The translations under genes and the position numbers were made by a program. Below, piece by piece: positions 1 to 9,604 of a stretch of 64,000 nucleotides of DNA. The stretch is from Rhineura floridana (lineage: Eukaryota > Chordata > Lepidosauria > Squamata > Rhineuridae). The notes under the pieces are model-generated. The model had not been told where the DNA came from. It ran no database searches and worked only from the letters and a program-made list of their open reading frames with translations. The stretch lies in the NCBI RefSeq assembly GCF_030035675.1, contig NC_084489.1, positions 38,198,340 to 38,262,339 on the forward strand, in the 5' to 3' direction. Numbering within the stretch: position 1 is the first letter of the stretch; each line of letters begins with the position of its first letter.

Positions 1-447
1 GAACATCTCCTCTTTGGTTCTCTTTGCATAGCTAAGGGGAGATAGAGAGAGGGTCTTCCACTATCCTTACCTGGGTTCCTCTATCCGTCTTCTTTCCATT
101 GTGAACTGATACTCTCAGGGAATTGACCTCACTTCCATACTCTCCTTCTGCCTTTCTCTGAGACAAGTGGAAGGAAAGCCGAAGTCCTTGTTCCTCTCCC
201 CTGAAGAATGAGGAAAATAACCAAGCCTGGTCCTTTAACTTAGCTGGTTAGCTAGACCTAGAGCCTTTCCTATCAAGCATGTATTTCTTTCAATAAAGTA
301 GTATTTCCTATTTTAAAACCAGTCTAAAGTCTCAGTGATTCAAAGCAAGGTAAAAGCTTTCTTTCTTTCAGGTAAACCACACACCCTCACTCTGCACAGA
401 AATGCTGAGCAAGCTATGCTAAGCTAAACTCTGCTAATTTACCAACA
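1..447 (+). mobile_element. Solo LTR fossil, cut by the left window edge
   Basis: This segment resembles four other copies in the window. The shared 3' half has a TTCAATAAAGTAG polyadenylation-type block, a 'cttattttacyaagtctcagtgat'-like block and an A/C-rich end finishing in ACCAACA. No coding sequence is attached, so it looks like a solo LTR, or the end of an element continuing leftward. Family not determined; the 5 bp target duplication of the sister copy at 7629 fits several LTR retroelement groups. It is an old, broken copy. The right edge at about 447 is set by alignment by eye. Confidence 0.55.
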
Positions 448-1597
448 CTCTAACAGATATTACCTTGAAAACTGTGGTACAAATCATTGGGGATTTCCCC
501 CCTTTGTGTCCCACTGCAATGAATGGGGAGTAACTACCCGGGGTGGATTCTGCTGCTTGTACTTTGTAGCACTCCAAATAACTGCCTATGAATCACTGTT
601 GGCATTCCAGTGTTTTCTTGTCCTACTAAATTGATGCTGGGCAAGGAAGAGAAAGAGGAGGAATTATCACAATCCCACTAAAGGAATTTAAATAAATGGT
701 GGCAGCTCCATAAAGATGAAATGAGAACTGGGAACGAGTGTGTTGAATTCATAACCTTGCTGTACGACAGTCCCAAGTTCGTTGAGCTCACTCTCTGCAA
801 CGCCTTGTAAAGGTGCAAGGACACCGTCGTAGCACAAACAGCGTAATGTTCTAGACTCTGAGACTTAATTATTTCCAGATTTCCAACAACACCCCCTCGA
901 GTTTCTCAAGGCAAAGCTGTGTCTGTGTTTCAAACAGCTTTTGCTTTTCAAACCTCAAACTTCCTAATTGAAAACGGCAGACTGATGTGAAACTCACATG
1001 TCAGAGCTTTCGTTTTTCAGAAGAATTCCTTGTAAATGGCAGGATAAAGAAAAACCCCTTTCCCCCCCCCACCTCCAGGCTGGTGGCTTAATTGAAGCGA
1101 AATTGAAACAATCGAGACTAAAAGGGTCTTCCTGGAGCAGCGAAAACAGCAGCCCACAGCAACAAGCAGCTTTGGCACCTAACTTCACACAGCAGAAAAC
1201 AAAAACTTAGCTTATTGACATTTTTTAAATTCAGTTGATTTATGTGGGGGAATGTGGCTTTTTAAAAAAGGTTATTTCCCCCTTCAGAGCCTGTTATACT
1301 TAAAACTACTCAGTCTGATGTACAACCCAATTTAAATTATGAAGCAAAGTCGCTCTAGTTCGCTGAACTCACATAACGAAGGCAGCTATTTCCAGTACTT
1401 CGACATAAGTGGCTTTTATCTGGAGTTCTGAAGCTGTATTATTGGAGTGAGCATTATCAGTAGCATTTTATTGATTGCACAACCCGGCCGAAGACAAACA
1501 TATTTAAATCCCATTGATTTCAATAGGCCACTCGAAGCACATCCTTCATTCTCTCCCTTCAAATCAATGGGAATTACAGCACAAATCCCATAGAAGC
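448..1597. other. Non-coding interval, nothing recognised
   Basis: No credible gene. Open frames here are short, overlap on both strands and resemble no protein I know. At 1512-1571 the inverted motifs CCCATTGATTT and AAATCAATGGG hint at a decayed palindromic repeat like the one at 16637. The rest appears unique and could include upstream regulatory DNA, but nothing in the sequence alone shows it. Confidence 0.5.
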
Positions 1598-1765
1598 AAA
1601 TCCTATTGAGCCAAATGGGGCTTATTCCCAGGTAAGTAGTATAGGATCGCTGCCTTAAAAGTCCTTAAGTGAGGCTGCAATCCCATATTCACTTGTCTGG
1701 AATTAAGTCCTGCTGAACTCAATGGGGCTTACTTCTGAGTAGACACGCAGAGGATTGCTCTGTGA
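1598..1765 (+). repeat. Palindromic ~90 bp repeat: one partial and one full copy
   Basis: The full copy (1673-1765) shows the family architecture best. It starts GGCTGCAATCCCA, has GAACTCAATGGGGCTTAC in the middle, then TTCTGAGTAGACACGC, and closes with GGATTGCTC. The ends (GCAATCC...GGATTGC) and the centre (AAGTCCTGCTGAACTCAATGGGGCTT) are both inverted repeats, so the unit is nearly self-complementary. A partial copy (1598-1655) precedes it. I recognise this sequence as abundant in squamate genomes but cannot give a database family name. The structure suggests a small non-autonomous foldback or MITE-type element. Called family A below. Confidence 0.6.
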
Positions 1766-4335
1766 GGCTATAGCCTCGTGTACATTGACTTGGAGTATAC
1801 CTAGTTGAATCTAGTGGAACTTGCTTATGTGTAAAAATGCTTAGGAATCAGACTACGTTGCGGGGTGTGTGTGTCTGTTTCTGTTTCTCGTCGTTGGGAA
1901 CCAGTATGCCTATGTATTAGACCAAAAAGCAGTGTATCTTGAAACAACAGGAACTGATAATCATCTAAAGATGAAGAGAAATTCTGGGCTTAGTAAAAAC
2001 TAAATGAGACAGGATAGTGTTTGGTTTAACTTTCTCGATCCGGATATAGTATTATATTAACAATTACTTCTTACTTTCTGCCGCACAGATCTTTTACTAG
2101 ATTGCGTGGAATTAACGGAGCAAAATAATTGCGTTTCCAGTGGGGAAAAAAGTCCATCAGATAAACAATGAACTGTACACCTCTGGTGGTTGAACATGAA
2201 ACGTATTGATGAACTTGGGAGCTGGTTGCACCCCTTCCCTAAACTTTGTTGTACAGCCTGTTCCCCAGAGTTCGCTGTTATCCAGTCCTCTTATGAAAAC
2301 ATACGGCTTTCTCGTTTGTTTTGCTGAGTTCCAGTTTTTGTTGGACTCTCTGACACCAGCTAGATAGACTAATCGAATAAGTAATAAACGTTCTGTGAGC
2401 AAAAACTTGAAAGAGTTGTATATTGCTAGAATGTTTCCTTAGAAAATTAGTGAGGCCTTTGGTATATTTGAGCCCAGTACCTAAATCTATGCAAAAATAT
2501 GGACTTTTATCAACTCCTTAGTTTTCAAAATTTTAAAAAGAGAAAGTACGTCTCTCTTCTTTCTCCCCGTCCTCCTCCTCTTAAACATAATCTAAGATTC
2601 CTGCTCTATAGTAAAACAGTGAATGAATCTCCTTCCCATGTGTTTCATTCTCAAATGCAAATCCAACCAAACTGTAAAAAAATATTTGATTCTATTCCTT
2701 TTTGCCATTGTCCTTTGCATTGCTTTTAAGTACTTTTGTAATAGGGGATTTTATATTAGCTCTTGCAGAGGTGTACACAAGTGTAAGGCTATGACTGTGT
2801 AATGAAAATTTATTTCTAATTTCAAAAGGAACTTATCACTTCATTCGAAAAATTAGTTAATGCCCCGTGCACACATATAAAAAGACAACATACACCATAC
2901 AAGATTATTATAATATAATATCGTATAGCAAAAACATAAAAAAACATTAAAGGCTCATCCTAGGGAACCAGCTACATTGGTATAATATGCCACAATCTAG
3001 CAAAGAATTAGGCAGGCAGGTAGTCCTGAGGTCTAAATGCTTCTACCTTTGCATTCGATTGTGATATATACATAATATATGAACATACAAAGTCAATAGA
3101 ACTATATTATTGCAGAGATCAATAGATCTCAAAGTCTATTAATATCATTTTAAGACTATATTAAATTGTGTTAGATAACTAAAACGAAGCTTTCCCATGC
3201 GTTTAATTCATCTGCTGAGGTGAAGGACGAGCATTATTTATTTTTCAAGTCCTCAGCTACACAGCTATATCAGATTATAGCTTTGTGCCATGATAACTTA
3301 ATTGCCCGCTTCTGTGTGCCTGAAGGCTAAAGGTGCCTTAACAGTCAGTAAACCATCTGGAGATAGGATAGGTGTCTGTTTCTACCTTGGCGATATTCTT
3401 AATTAGAAATCTGTTGCCTCCCAAGAACAATTTTCTTTGAAGGTAGCAACAAACCAGCTTAAAGAAGTCTTCTAGGTGAGTTTTTTCCCGGCTTTAAGAA
3501 CACGGCATGTATCGAAAAAGCAAGCTGGACCTTGGACCATATATTGTACAAAAGTAGAAATTGCAAAGTAAACTCATTTACCACCTGGACGTCCTTGACT
3601 TCAGCTGATTAAAGTGTGATCCGGCGTGTGTGCTCAGCTTCCCTGTGTTATTTAAACATAATCACAAAGTAATAAAAAGTATTCCGGTTGTATGAGTAGG
3701 ACACTCTTCCCTGCTTACCCCCCCTCCCCAAAAAAGAGAGAGACGGCAGCAAGGCAATCCAGCCTGAACTTCTTGTCTGATATTGCAAAAATCCTCTTTA
3801 GAAAAAAAAATACTGCAGCAGAGAAGAGAAAGAAAAAAGGAATGGGGGTACATTTTTAAGGCAAAAAATACATGTTTCATTACAAAGCGGGATAGTGGAC
3901 TTCGGATAGAGGGGGGTTCGACGTTGGGAAAGAAAGGAGCCAGGCCACTATCATTAACTGGGAAGACATCTAGTGGAAAAGTCTTGCAACTACAGCTGGA
4001 CTAGAGAGTAATGCTCATCCCCGGAATGGGAGGTACACTACCTCCCCCAATACGTGCCATCGCCAGCACCCAATCATCCCCCTCATCACGTTCAACTAGT
4101 CAATGACAGTAGACAAGACCTAAGCTATATTGTTCCTGTTGTGCCACTAAATTTCCCAGAGGGAGCTCTGAATTCAGGAATAAATATTTCAGCATGAGCT
4201 TGTGCTGACTTTTAACAAAATGCTTGCAGCAGAGAAAAGGAGATTTTGGAGTGAGGAGGAATAATCCAAACACAGGTTGAATTCAGCATTACTTGAATCT
4301 CTATGCTTCTTTTATGTAGGTTTCATTTAGCAGAC
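1766..4335. other. AT-rich non-coding interval
   Basis: No gene or clear mobile element. Open frames are all under about 85 codons and unlike known proteins. Composition is AT-rich, with runs of AT dinucleotide-like sequence around 2910-3110. Distal enhancers of the Evx1-Hoxa13 interval could lie here, but this cannot be read from the sequence. Confidence 0.5.
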
Positions 4336-4582
4336 TATATCTGCGCTTGGAATGGAAATGGAAATGGACTGCCTTCCAAGTCAATTCCAACTTATGGCAA
4401 CCCTATGAATAGGGTTTTCATGGTAAGTGGTATACAGAGGTGGTTTACCATTGCCTTCCTCTGAGGCTGAGAGGCAGTAACTCGCCCAAGGTCACCCAGT
4501 GCTTCATGGCTGTGTGGGGATTTGAATCCTGGTCTCCCAGGTCCTAGTCCAACAGCTTAACCACTACACCACACTGGCTCTC
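4336..4582 (-). mobile_element. tRNA-derived SINE, full-length type with TCCATT-repeat tail
   Basis: On the - strand the element begins GAGCCAGTGTGGTGTAGTGG, where TGGTGTAGTGG is a polymerase III A box. GGATTCAAATCC follows as a B box, about 35-40 bp downstream. Then come a CORE-like body (CTGGGTGACCTTGGGC), the segment AAGGCAATGGTAAACCACC, and a tandem tail of CATTTC units. No coding capacity. The promoter boxes still match consensus well, suggesting moderate age. The first half matches the SINE at 8797, but the tail differs. Confidence 0.75.
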
Positions 4583-4633
4583 ATTACAGGGCGTTGGGCC
4601 CATTGTCCTGTAGGACCCTGCAGAGTTGCATAG

Positions 4634-5087
4634 TGGAACAGAGAGTATTGAGCGAGCTTATGTGTGTGTGTTTGAATCTTTGCTAAGATTCTACCTCCCC
4701 TGCAAATTAGTCAGACAGAGACTTTAAGCTCTAAAATAAGAAACTACTTTATTCTGGAAGTACATGTTTGATAGGAAAGAGTCCTATATCTGGCTAACTA
4801 GCTAAGTTGGAGCAACAAGCACTGCACCCAGTACTAGCCCTCATGCTGGATGAGAGGGAGAGACAAAGGAAAGATGTCTGCTCCCCTCTTGAGAAAGAAG
4901 ACTGGGAAGGAGGGAAGGAACTAGGATCAACATCCTTTGCATATCAGTCTAGCAGGCAGGGAGAGACAGCAGGAGATCAAAGGGATAGATATAGCCTAGC
5001 AACCAAGAGGTCTCCTCTCTAGCTACCCTTTTTAACCCCATGCAGCCTCAACCCACTAGTTGGAGTTGAACCTCATACATTCCAACA
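4634..5087 (-). mobile_element. Solo LTR fossil
   Basis: Read on the - strand it starts TGTTGGAATG and ends near CTGTTCCA, about 454 bp. It contains the same AATAAAGTAGTTTCTTATTTTA block and AAGTCTCTGTCTG segment seen in the copies at 1, 5797, 7629 and 11275. No internal retroelement coding region lies on either side, so it is a solo LTR. Old and diverged from the other copies. Left boundary uncertain by about 10 bp. Confidence 0.6.
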
Positions 5088-5796
5088 CTCATATCTGTGC
5101 TTAGGGATTAATATACCACATCTTTCGATTAGTCTTTCTTTATGGAAGCTATGGTATCCCTCTTTTCCCCTGGGGACAAGATTCCAAATTGTTTATCCCC
5201 ATGCTAAGTGAGAAATTATGGGATAGCTGGGGCTATAATCTTTGAAACTGTCTGTGGCTCCAAACCTAGGTAAGAGTTCTCATTTTAGGCAATATTAATC
5301 TGACTGGTAGTCTATTCACAGATGAGAAGGATCCTGCTCAGAACTAATCTTCGTAATAGATTAGTTTAGATTGTGCTAGAAATAGTGTGTGTCCCCTAAG
5401 GGTCAGATGAAGTATGCATCTTCTTCATTCCTAATCTAGTTCCTGGAAGGAGATAGAATAACTGCTCTCAGTGGTGCAGTTAGATAATATTAGACTTTGG
5501 ATTTAATGGTCATGCAGATTGCCCACTCCCTTCTTTAGACGGTAATTTGTATTATTTCACTTCCTTCAAAATATCAACAGTGCTGCATTTGGGGACCCTC
5601 CTACTCATTCTGCTGAGTCAGCTCCTGGACAGCTGCTCCAAGTCCTACTTAGATGGCACCATGGACTTCCTCAGTCTTTACACATGGAAGTCCCTCATTT
5701 TGGGGGGGGGTAGCTACTTACGAAGCAACTGAAATGATGCCAAATAAGTAAGGTGATTGTTAGGTAAATTTGTATAAATGAGCAGAGATCGTCAGT
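5088..5796. other. Non-coding interval between two LTR copies
   Basis: About 700 bp with no gene. It is bounded by two minus-strand LTR copies in the same orientation, but shows no recognisable retroelement protein, so I do not read it as the interior of one element. The LTR copies also look too different from each other to be a pair from a single insertion. Confidence 0.45.
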
Positions 5797-6254
5797 GGTT
5801 TGAGATGCATATGTGCCAGTGTGTGCGTTTACCTAAGTGGCAGGCTTTTACCCTGCATTAGGATCACTGAGACTTAAGACTTAGTAAAATAAGAAAAGCT
5901 ACTTTATTTATAGAAACACATAGTAGACTGGAAAGGCATACCTAGTTCTAACTAACAAACTAACTAAGTTGGAGGTGCAATGCCCAGACATGCATATTGC
6001 CCTCTTGGCTCAGGAGAGAGAGCAAAGACAAAGATGTTTCCTCTCTCTCAGACAGTCAAAAAAGAGAAGGAAAGGGCAGAAGGAGGAGGGGCAGATAGTT
6101 TCCCTAAGCATATCAGTCTGCGATGGAAGGAAGTCAGTCAGAGCATCACAGGTCAAGGTAGTCAAGCCTAGCCATCTGGAGGACCCTAACTCTTTCCCTT
6201 CTGGAACATAAACAAAAGAACAAAACAGGAGTTGCTCTTACCCCACTTCCAACA
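5797..6254 (-). mobile_element. Solo LTR fossil
   Basis: On the - strand it begins TGTTGGAAGTGGGG and carries the AATAAAGTAGCTTTTCTTATTTTA block followed by AAGTCTCAGTGATCCTAATG. It closely resembles the copy at 11275 over its whole length, far more than it resembles the copies at 1, 4634 or 7629. These two therefore define one younger subfamily. About 458 bp; no internal region. Confidence 0.65.
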
Positions 6255-6485
6255 GTGATAACATTTAATCAGACTGAATTTAAAATGTTGCATTTTAAAG
6301 GTTCTCCTGTGAATCACCCAACAGATTAAATACATCTATTATTTTTATACAAGGACTTATAAAAATTGTAGATGGAAGGTGGCATTTTAAAAAAGATATT
6401 CCCTCTTTTTTCTGTCTCTCACATAAGACGAAATGCTCTTCTCAGATGATGGCAAAGGTCTGCATTATCTAAAAATGGCAATTCC

Positions 6486-7310
6486 TTGAAATGTTTGGCC
6501 TGGATCCATTCTGTTCACTTCTGGCTTTGCTGCAGTTACTCTAATTCTCTCATCTATAAAGTACTGACAGATACCTATGAATCTCCCTGGAGGAAGGCTA
6601 TGGAGCATAAAGTTATTACAATAGGTCTTTCTCCTTCCTCTTTGACATCTATGGATTTCGTGAGTGCTAAAATGATAGTCAAGTAGAGACTACTAGATAT
6701 AGACCATCAAGAGGTGCATGGGGCCTATGTTCCCCTCAGCCATTGAGTCTTATAGGTTACCCTTGCAAAGATGGGAAGCCTTATTTGGGATGGTTAACCA
6801 TCCCAAAATATTTGAATACTTTCTCCCTAGCAACCTTTAATGTTCTTCCCTCTAAATTACTCAGTGGCAGATATATTTTAAAAACCCATGAATTCTCTGA
6901 GTTGCCCCTGAAACAATGCAGATGTTGAGTCCATCCTGCATATTCTTTTTCATTGGAGTGTCTATCAAGGGGCCAGGAAGGACTTAATATAACCTATTAT
7001 CCAGTCTTTCCCTGGTTGTCCTAGTGAATCTCTTATGATTATATTACTTCAAGGTACCAACAAGTCAATTATGGAGCAAGTAGCCAAATTCTTGAACTTG
7101 GCCATTCATATTAGACCATTAATTATTGTTTTATAGTCTCCAAACCAACTGTGTGTTATTTGGTCCTTTGTAATTTTTTTAAAAGTATTATTTCATCTGT
7201 TTATATATATTTCATTTACATATTTTTAAATGAGGTTGTAATAATATTATTTGTTTTTATCCGATGATTCAATGGTCTGTTGACTGCAATAAAACTTGAA
7301 CTGAATATCT
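6486..7310 (+). mobile_element. 3' fragment of a non-LTR retrotransposon (clade uncertain)
   Basis: At 6922-7100 one frame reads DVESILHILFHWSVYQGAR and later SIMEQVAKFLNLA. This resembles the C-terminal end of many LINE ORF2 proteins, where a cysteine/histidine motif (C...C...H..FHC) precedes a short helical tail. The frame has an internal stop and one expected Cys is Trp, so it is dead. A short 3' region follows, ending near 7305 in GCAATAAAACTTGAACTGAA, a plausible LINE 3' end. The 5' part (6486-6920) has several broken frames. I cannot assign the clade; it is not the L2 element seen at 9605. Confidence 0.5.
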
Positions 7311-7414
7311 AAAAATGAAAGAAACATGCTTCCTGTTTTGGAGCAATGGTTTTTACCGGTATTTATTTATTTATTACATTTATATCCCACTCAAAGGGAT
7401 GCACATGGTTCTTC

Positions 7415-7606
7415 CAGGGGGAAGGACCATGGCACAGTGTTATAGCATCTGCTTTGCATACAGAGGGTCCCAGGTTCAATTCCCATTATTTCCAGGTAGG
7501 ACTGGCAATATTCCCTGCTTGAAATCTTGGAGAGCTGCTGCCAATCAGTGTAGACAATACTGAGCTAGATGGATCAATGGTCTCTGACTCAATATAAGAC
7601 CACATC
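7415..7606 (+). mobile_element. tRNA-derived SINE, second family
   Basis: The element carries an A-box-like ATGGCACAGTGTTATAGCAT and a B-box-like GGTTCAATTCCC. Its body then has GGAGAGCTGCTGCCAATCAG and GAGCTAGATGGATCAATGGT, and ends ACTCAATATAAGACCACATC. I recognise this body from squamate genomes but give no family name. It interrupts the outer SINE between its tail and its middle block. The polymerase III boxes remain readable. No coding capacity. Confidence 0.7.
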
Positions 7607-7628
7607 CTCTCTGTTTCATCCTCACAAC

Positions 7629-8101
7629 TGTTGGAATTGTGGGAATGCAACTTGAACTAGGTGGATTTGCATGTCTGAAGGGAGATAGAGAGGAGACCTC
7701 CAGGTTGCTAGGTTGTACCTGTCCTTTGCTCATCTGCTAATCTTCCTTCCTGTAAATGGATACCTCTTAGGGATGCTGATCACACCTCCAACTCTCCTTC
7801 CTGCTTCTTCTCCATCCTTCCAGGAGAGGAGACATCTTTGCTTTTATCACTCTCACCTGTAGCATGAGGACAAAGACCATGACTGATCTTTGTACCTCCA
7901 ACATACTTTAACTAGTTAGATAGAACTAGAATCCCTTTACTATCTTTTATGTATTTTCTTCAATAAAGTAAGCTTTTCTTATTTTACCAAGTATGAAGCC
8001 TCAGTTATTGTAGCAGAGTAAGAATCTGTTCCTTACAGGTAAAGACTCACACACACACTCAATCTGCTGTGCTGCTGAACAACAGCTAACTGCTAATAAC
8101 A
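7629..8101 (+). mobile_element. Solo LTR fossil with 5 bp target duplication
   Basis: The 473 bp copy runs from TGTTGGAATTG to AATAACA (TG...CA ends). It is flanked by the identical 5-mer ACAAC at 7624-7628 and 8102-8106. It holds the CAATAAAGTAAGCTTTTCTTATTTTA block of the window's LTR family in + orientation. The insertion lies inside an older SINE, whose sequence resumes exactly after the duplication. No internal coding region remains, as expected after LTR-LTR recombination. This is the best delimited LTR copy in the window. Confidence 0.8.
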
Positions 8102-8420
8102 ACAACTGTGTGAGGTAAAGAGATAGTGACTGGCCCAATGACACCCAATAAGCTTCATGGCTTGAGTGGGGATTTGAACCCAGGCCGTAGTCCAATACTC
8201 TAACCATTATAATATGGCAGGTCTCCATATGTAATTTTATGGAAATTTAATGGATTTATTCATTAATCCACTCATATTTCTTTAACTGGATGACAGCTCT
8301 GTAAAAAAGGCAAAAGCACAAGAAAGAAAGAAAATCATCCAATGATTCACATGCACCTCTTCATGGAAATGAGAGCAAACAGGGCCTCTTAGACAGGGAC
8401 AAAAGACCTTGGGTTTGGAT

Positions 8421-8790
8421 CCCCTGGGCTACCCCCTGACAGTGACCCTGGTGCCAGGTGTTCCACAATCTGGAGGGCATTCCACAGTTAAAGTGCCACC
8501 ACAAAGAAGACCATCTTTTTTGCACACACTGAATGAACTTCACCTATGGATGGATACACAAAGAAGGACCTCATCTGACAATCTTAATGCATGGGCAGGA
8601 GAGGAGGATGTGCTCCTTCAGATATTTGCACCCCAAGTCATTTAGGACTTTAAAGTGAAGCACAGAACCTTGAATTGGTCTCAGTAGTGAACAGGAAGCC
8701 AATGTAGTTTCTTCAGAACAGATATAGCATGCCTACATCTATGTAAACCATCCAGAATCCTAACAGTCAAATTCTATCCTATTTGAAGTT
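8421..8790 (+). repeat. Interspersed repeat, unassigned
   Basis: Blocks such as GGCATTCCACAGTTAAAGTG, TAGGACTTTAAAGTGAAGCA and ACCTTGAATTGGTCTCAGTA match, in order, a repeat I recognise from squamate and turtle genomes (consensus-like 'ggagttccacag ... gggctttaaaggt ... ccttgaattgggc'). Class unknown to me; no coding sequence. Recognition is from memory, not a search. Confidence 0.5.
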
Positions 8791-8796
8791 TTATAG

Positions 8797-9040
8797 CTGT
8801 GTATGAATGGTGTAGAGGTTAGAGTGTCAGAATGGGACCTGGGAGACCAGGATTCAAATCCCCTCTTGGCCTTGAAGCTCGCTGGGTGACCTTATGCCAG
8901 ACACTGTCTCTAACCAACCTCACAGAGTTGTTGTGAGGATAAAACTAGGAGGGGAAGAACCATGTTTGTATGCCACATGGAGTAAAAGTGGGATATAAAT
9001 GTAACAATAAAATAGAATAAAATAAAAATAAATATCCCTA
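8797..9040 (+). mobile_element. tRNA-derived SINE with L2-like 3' tail
   Basis: The head contains GGTGTAGAGGTTAGAGTG (A-box region) and GGATTCAAATCC (B box). The CORE-like segment reads CTGGGTGACCTTATGCCAG, then comes GTTGTTGTGAGGATAAAACT. The tail is GGGATATAAATGTAACAATA followed by AATAAAA units. This tail resembles the 3' ends of L2-clade LINEs in the window (10800, 15400), which would explain mobilisation by L2 machinery. It is the uninterrupted counterpart of the SINE split at 7349-8226. Confidence 0.75.
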
Positions 9041-9458
9041 GGAAAGGCCCTACTCTATGATGTTGCACCAGTATATCTGACAATATTCCCTAATCAGAGG
9101 CCACCAACATGGCACCCAGGAGCTCCACTGGACATGCAAGCACCTCCTATGGCACCTGCAAAAGGTCTCAGTAAATATCCACTCAAAAAAATACAATGCA
9201 TGAAAGATTTTTGCTCTTCCTGCTTCATCCCTGTTTGCATTGGCTTGGGTTCTCCTGCACTGAATATGGCCCCTGAAACATGCACAGATTTCAGTGGATT
9301 TCAGGACAGGACACCCACCCTCTCCTCCATTCTTAATGGAGGAGAGGTGCAAAGAGCTACTCTTTGAGCGTGAACATGGTGGAAGTAGGTGCCTTTTTCC
9401 CACTGACGGGACAGCATCACTTTGTGGTCCCCCCCCCTCTCTCTCTCTTTTGGATGTG
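9041..9458. other. Non-coding interval with a 12 bp hairpin
   Basis: No gene: the open frames on both strands here overlap each other and look like nothing known. The one local structure is a perfect inverted repeat, CCTCTCCTCCAT (9319-9330) and ATGGAGGAGAGG (9336-9347), separated by 5 bases. The flanks may be older repeat sequence not identified. Confidence 0.45.
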
Positions 9459-9575
9459 GCAGCCATTTTGTGTTATGTCAAGCCTTCATAGCAGCCATTT
9501 TGTGTTAAGCCATGCCCCCACGGCAGCCATTTTGAATTATGTCACACCCGGTGGCAGCCATTTTGTGACTGATAT
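9459..9575. repeat. Tandem array, four units of about 32 bp, each with GCAGCCATTTTG
   Basis: The motif GCAGCCATTTTG starts at 9459, 9491, 9523 and 9554, giving periods of 32, 32 and 31 bp. The interval between motifs is a diverged TGTTATGTCA(A/C)...CCC sequence. The motif contains GCCATTTT, which fits a YY1 core (CCAT with flanking T). It sits directly upstream of the L2 LINE fragment and could be part of a mobile element promoter region or a local minisatellite. Confidence 0.7.
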
Positions 9576-9604
9576 CCCCAACACTTTCTCAACATTCCAG
9601 ATAT

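Larger units (their letters stand above)
7349..8226 (-). mobile_element. SINE with L2-like tail, split by two later insertions
   Basis: On the - strand the head (8226-8102) has a tRNA-like start, the B-box-type motif GGGTTCAAATCC, and GGGTGTCATTGGGCCAGTCAC. The middle (7628-7607) reads GTTGTGAGGATGAAACAGAG. The tail (7414-7349) reads GAAGAACCATG...GGGATATAAATGTAATAAATA. These three blocks occur in the same order, uninterrupted, in the SINE at 8797. The outer element was therefore cut first or second by a + strand SINE (7415-7606) and by an LTR element (7629-8101). Joined, it would be about 215 bp. Confidence 0.75.
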
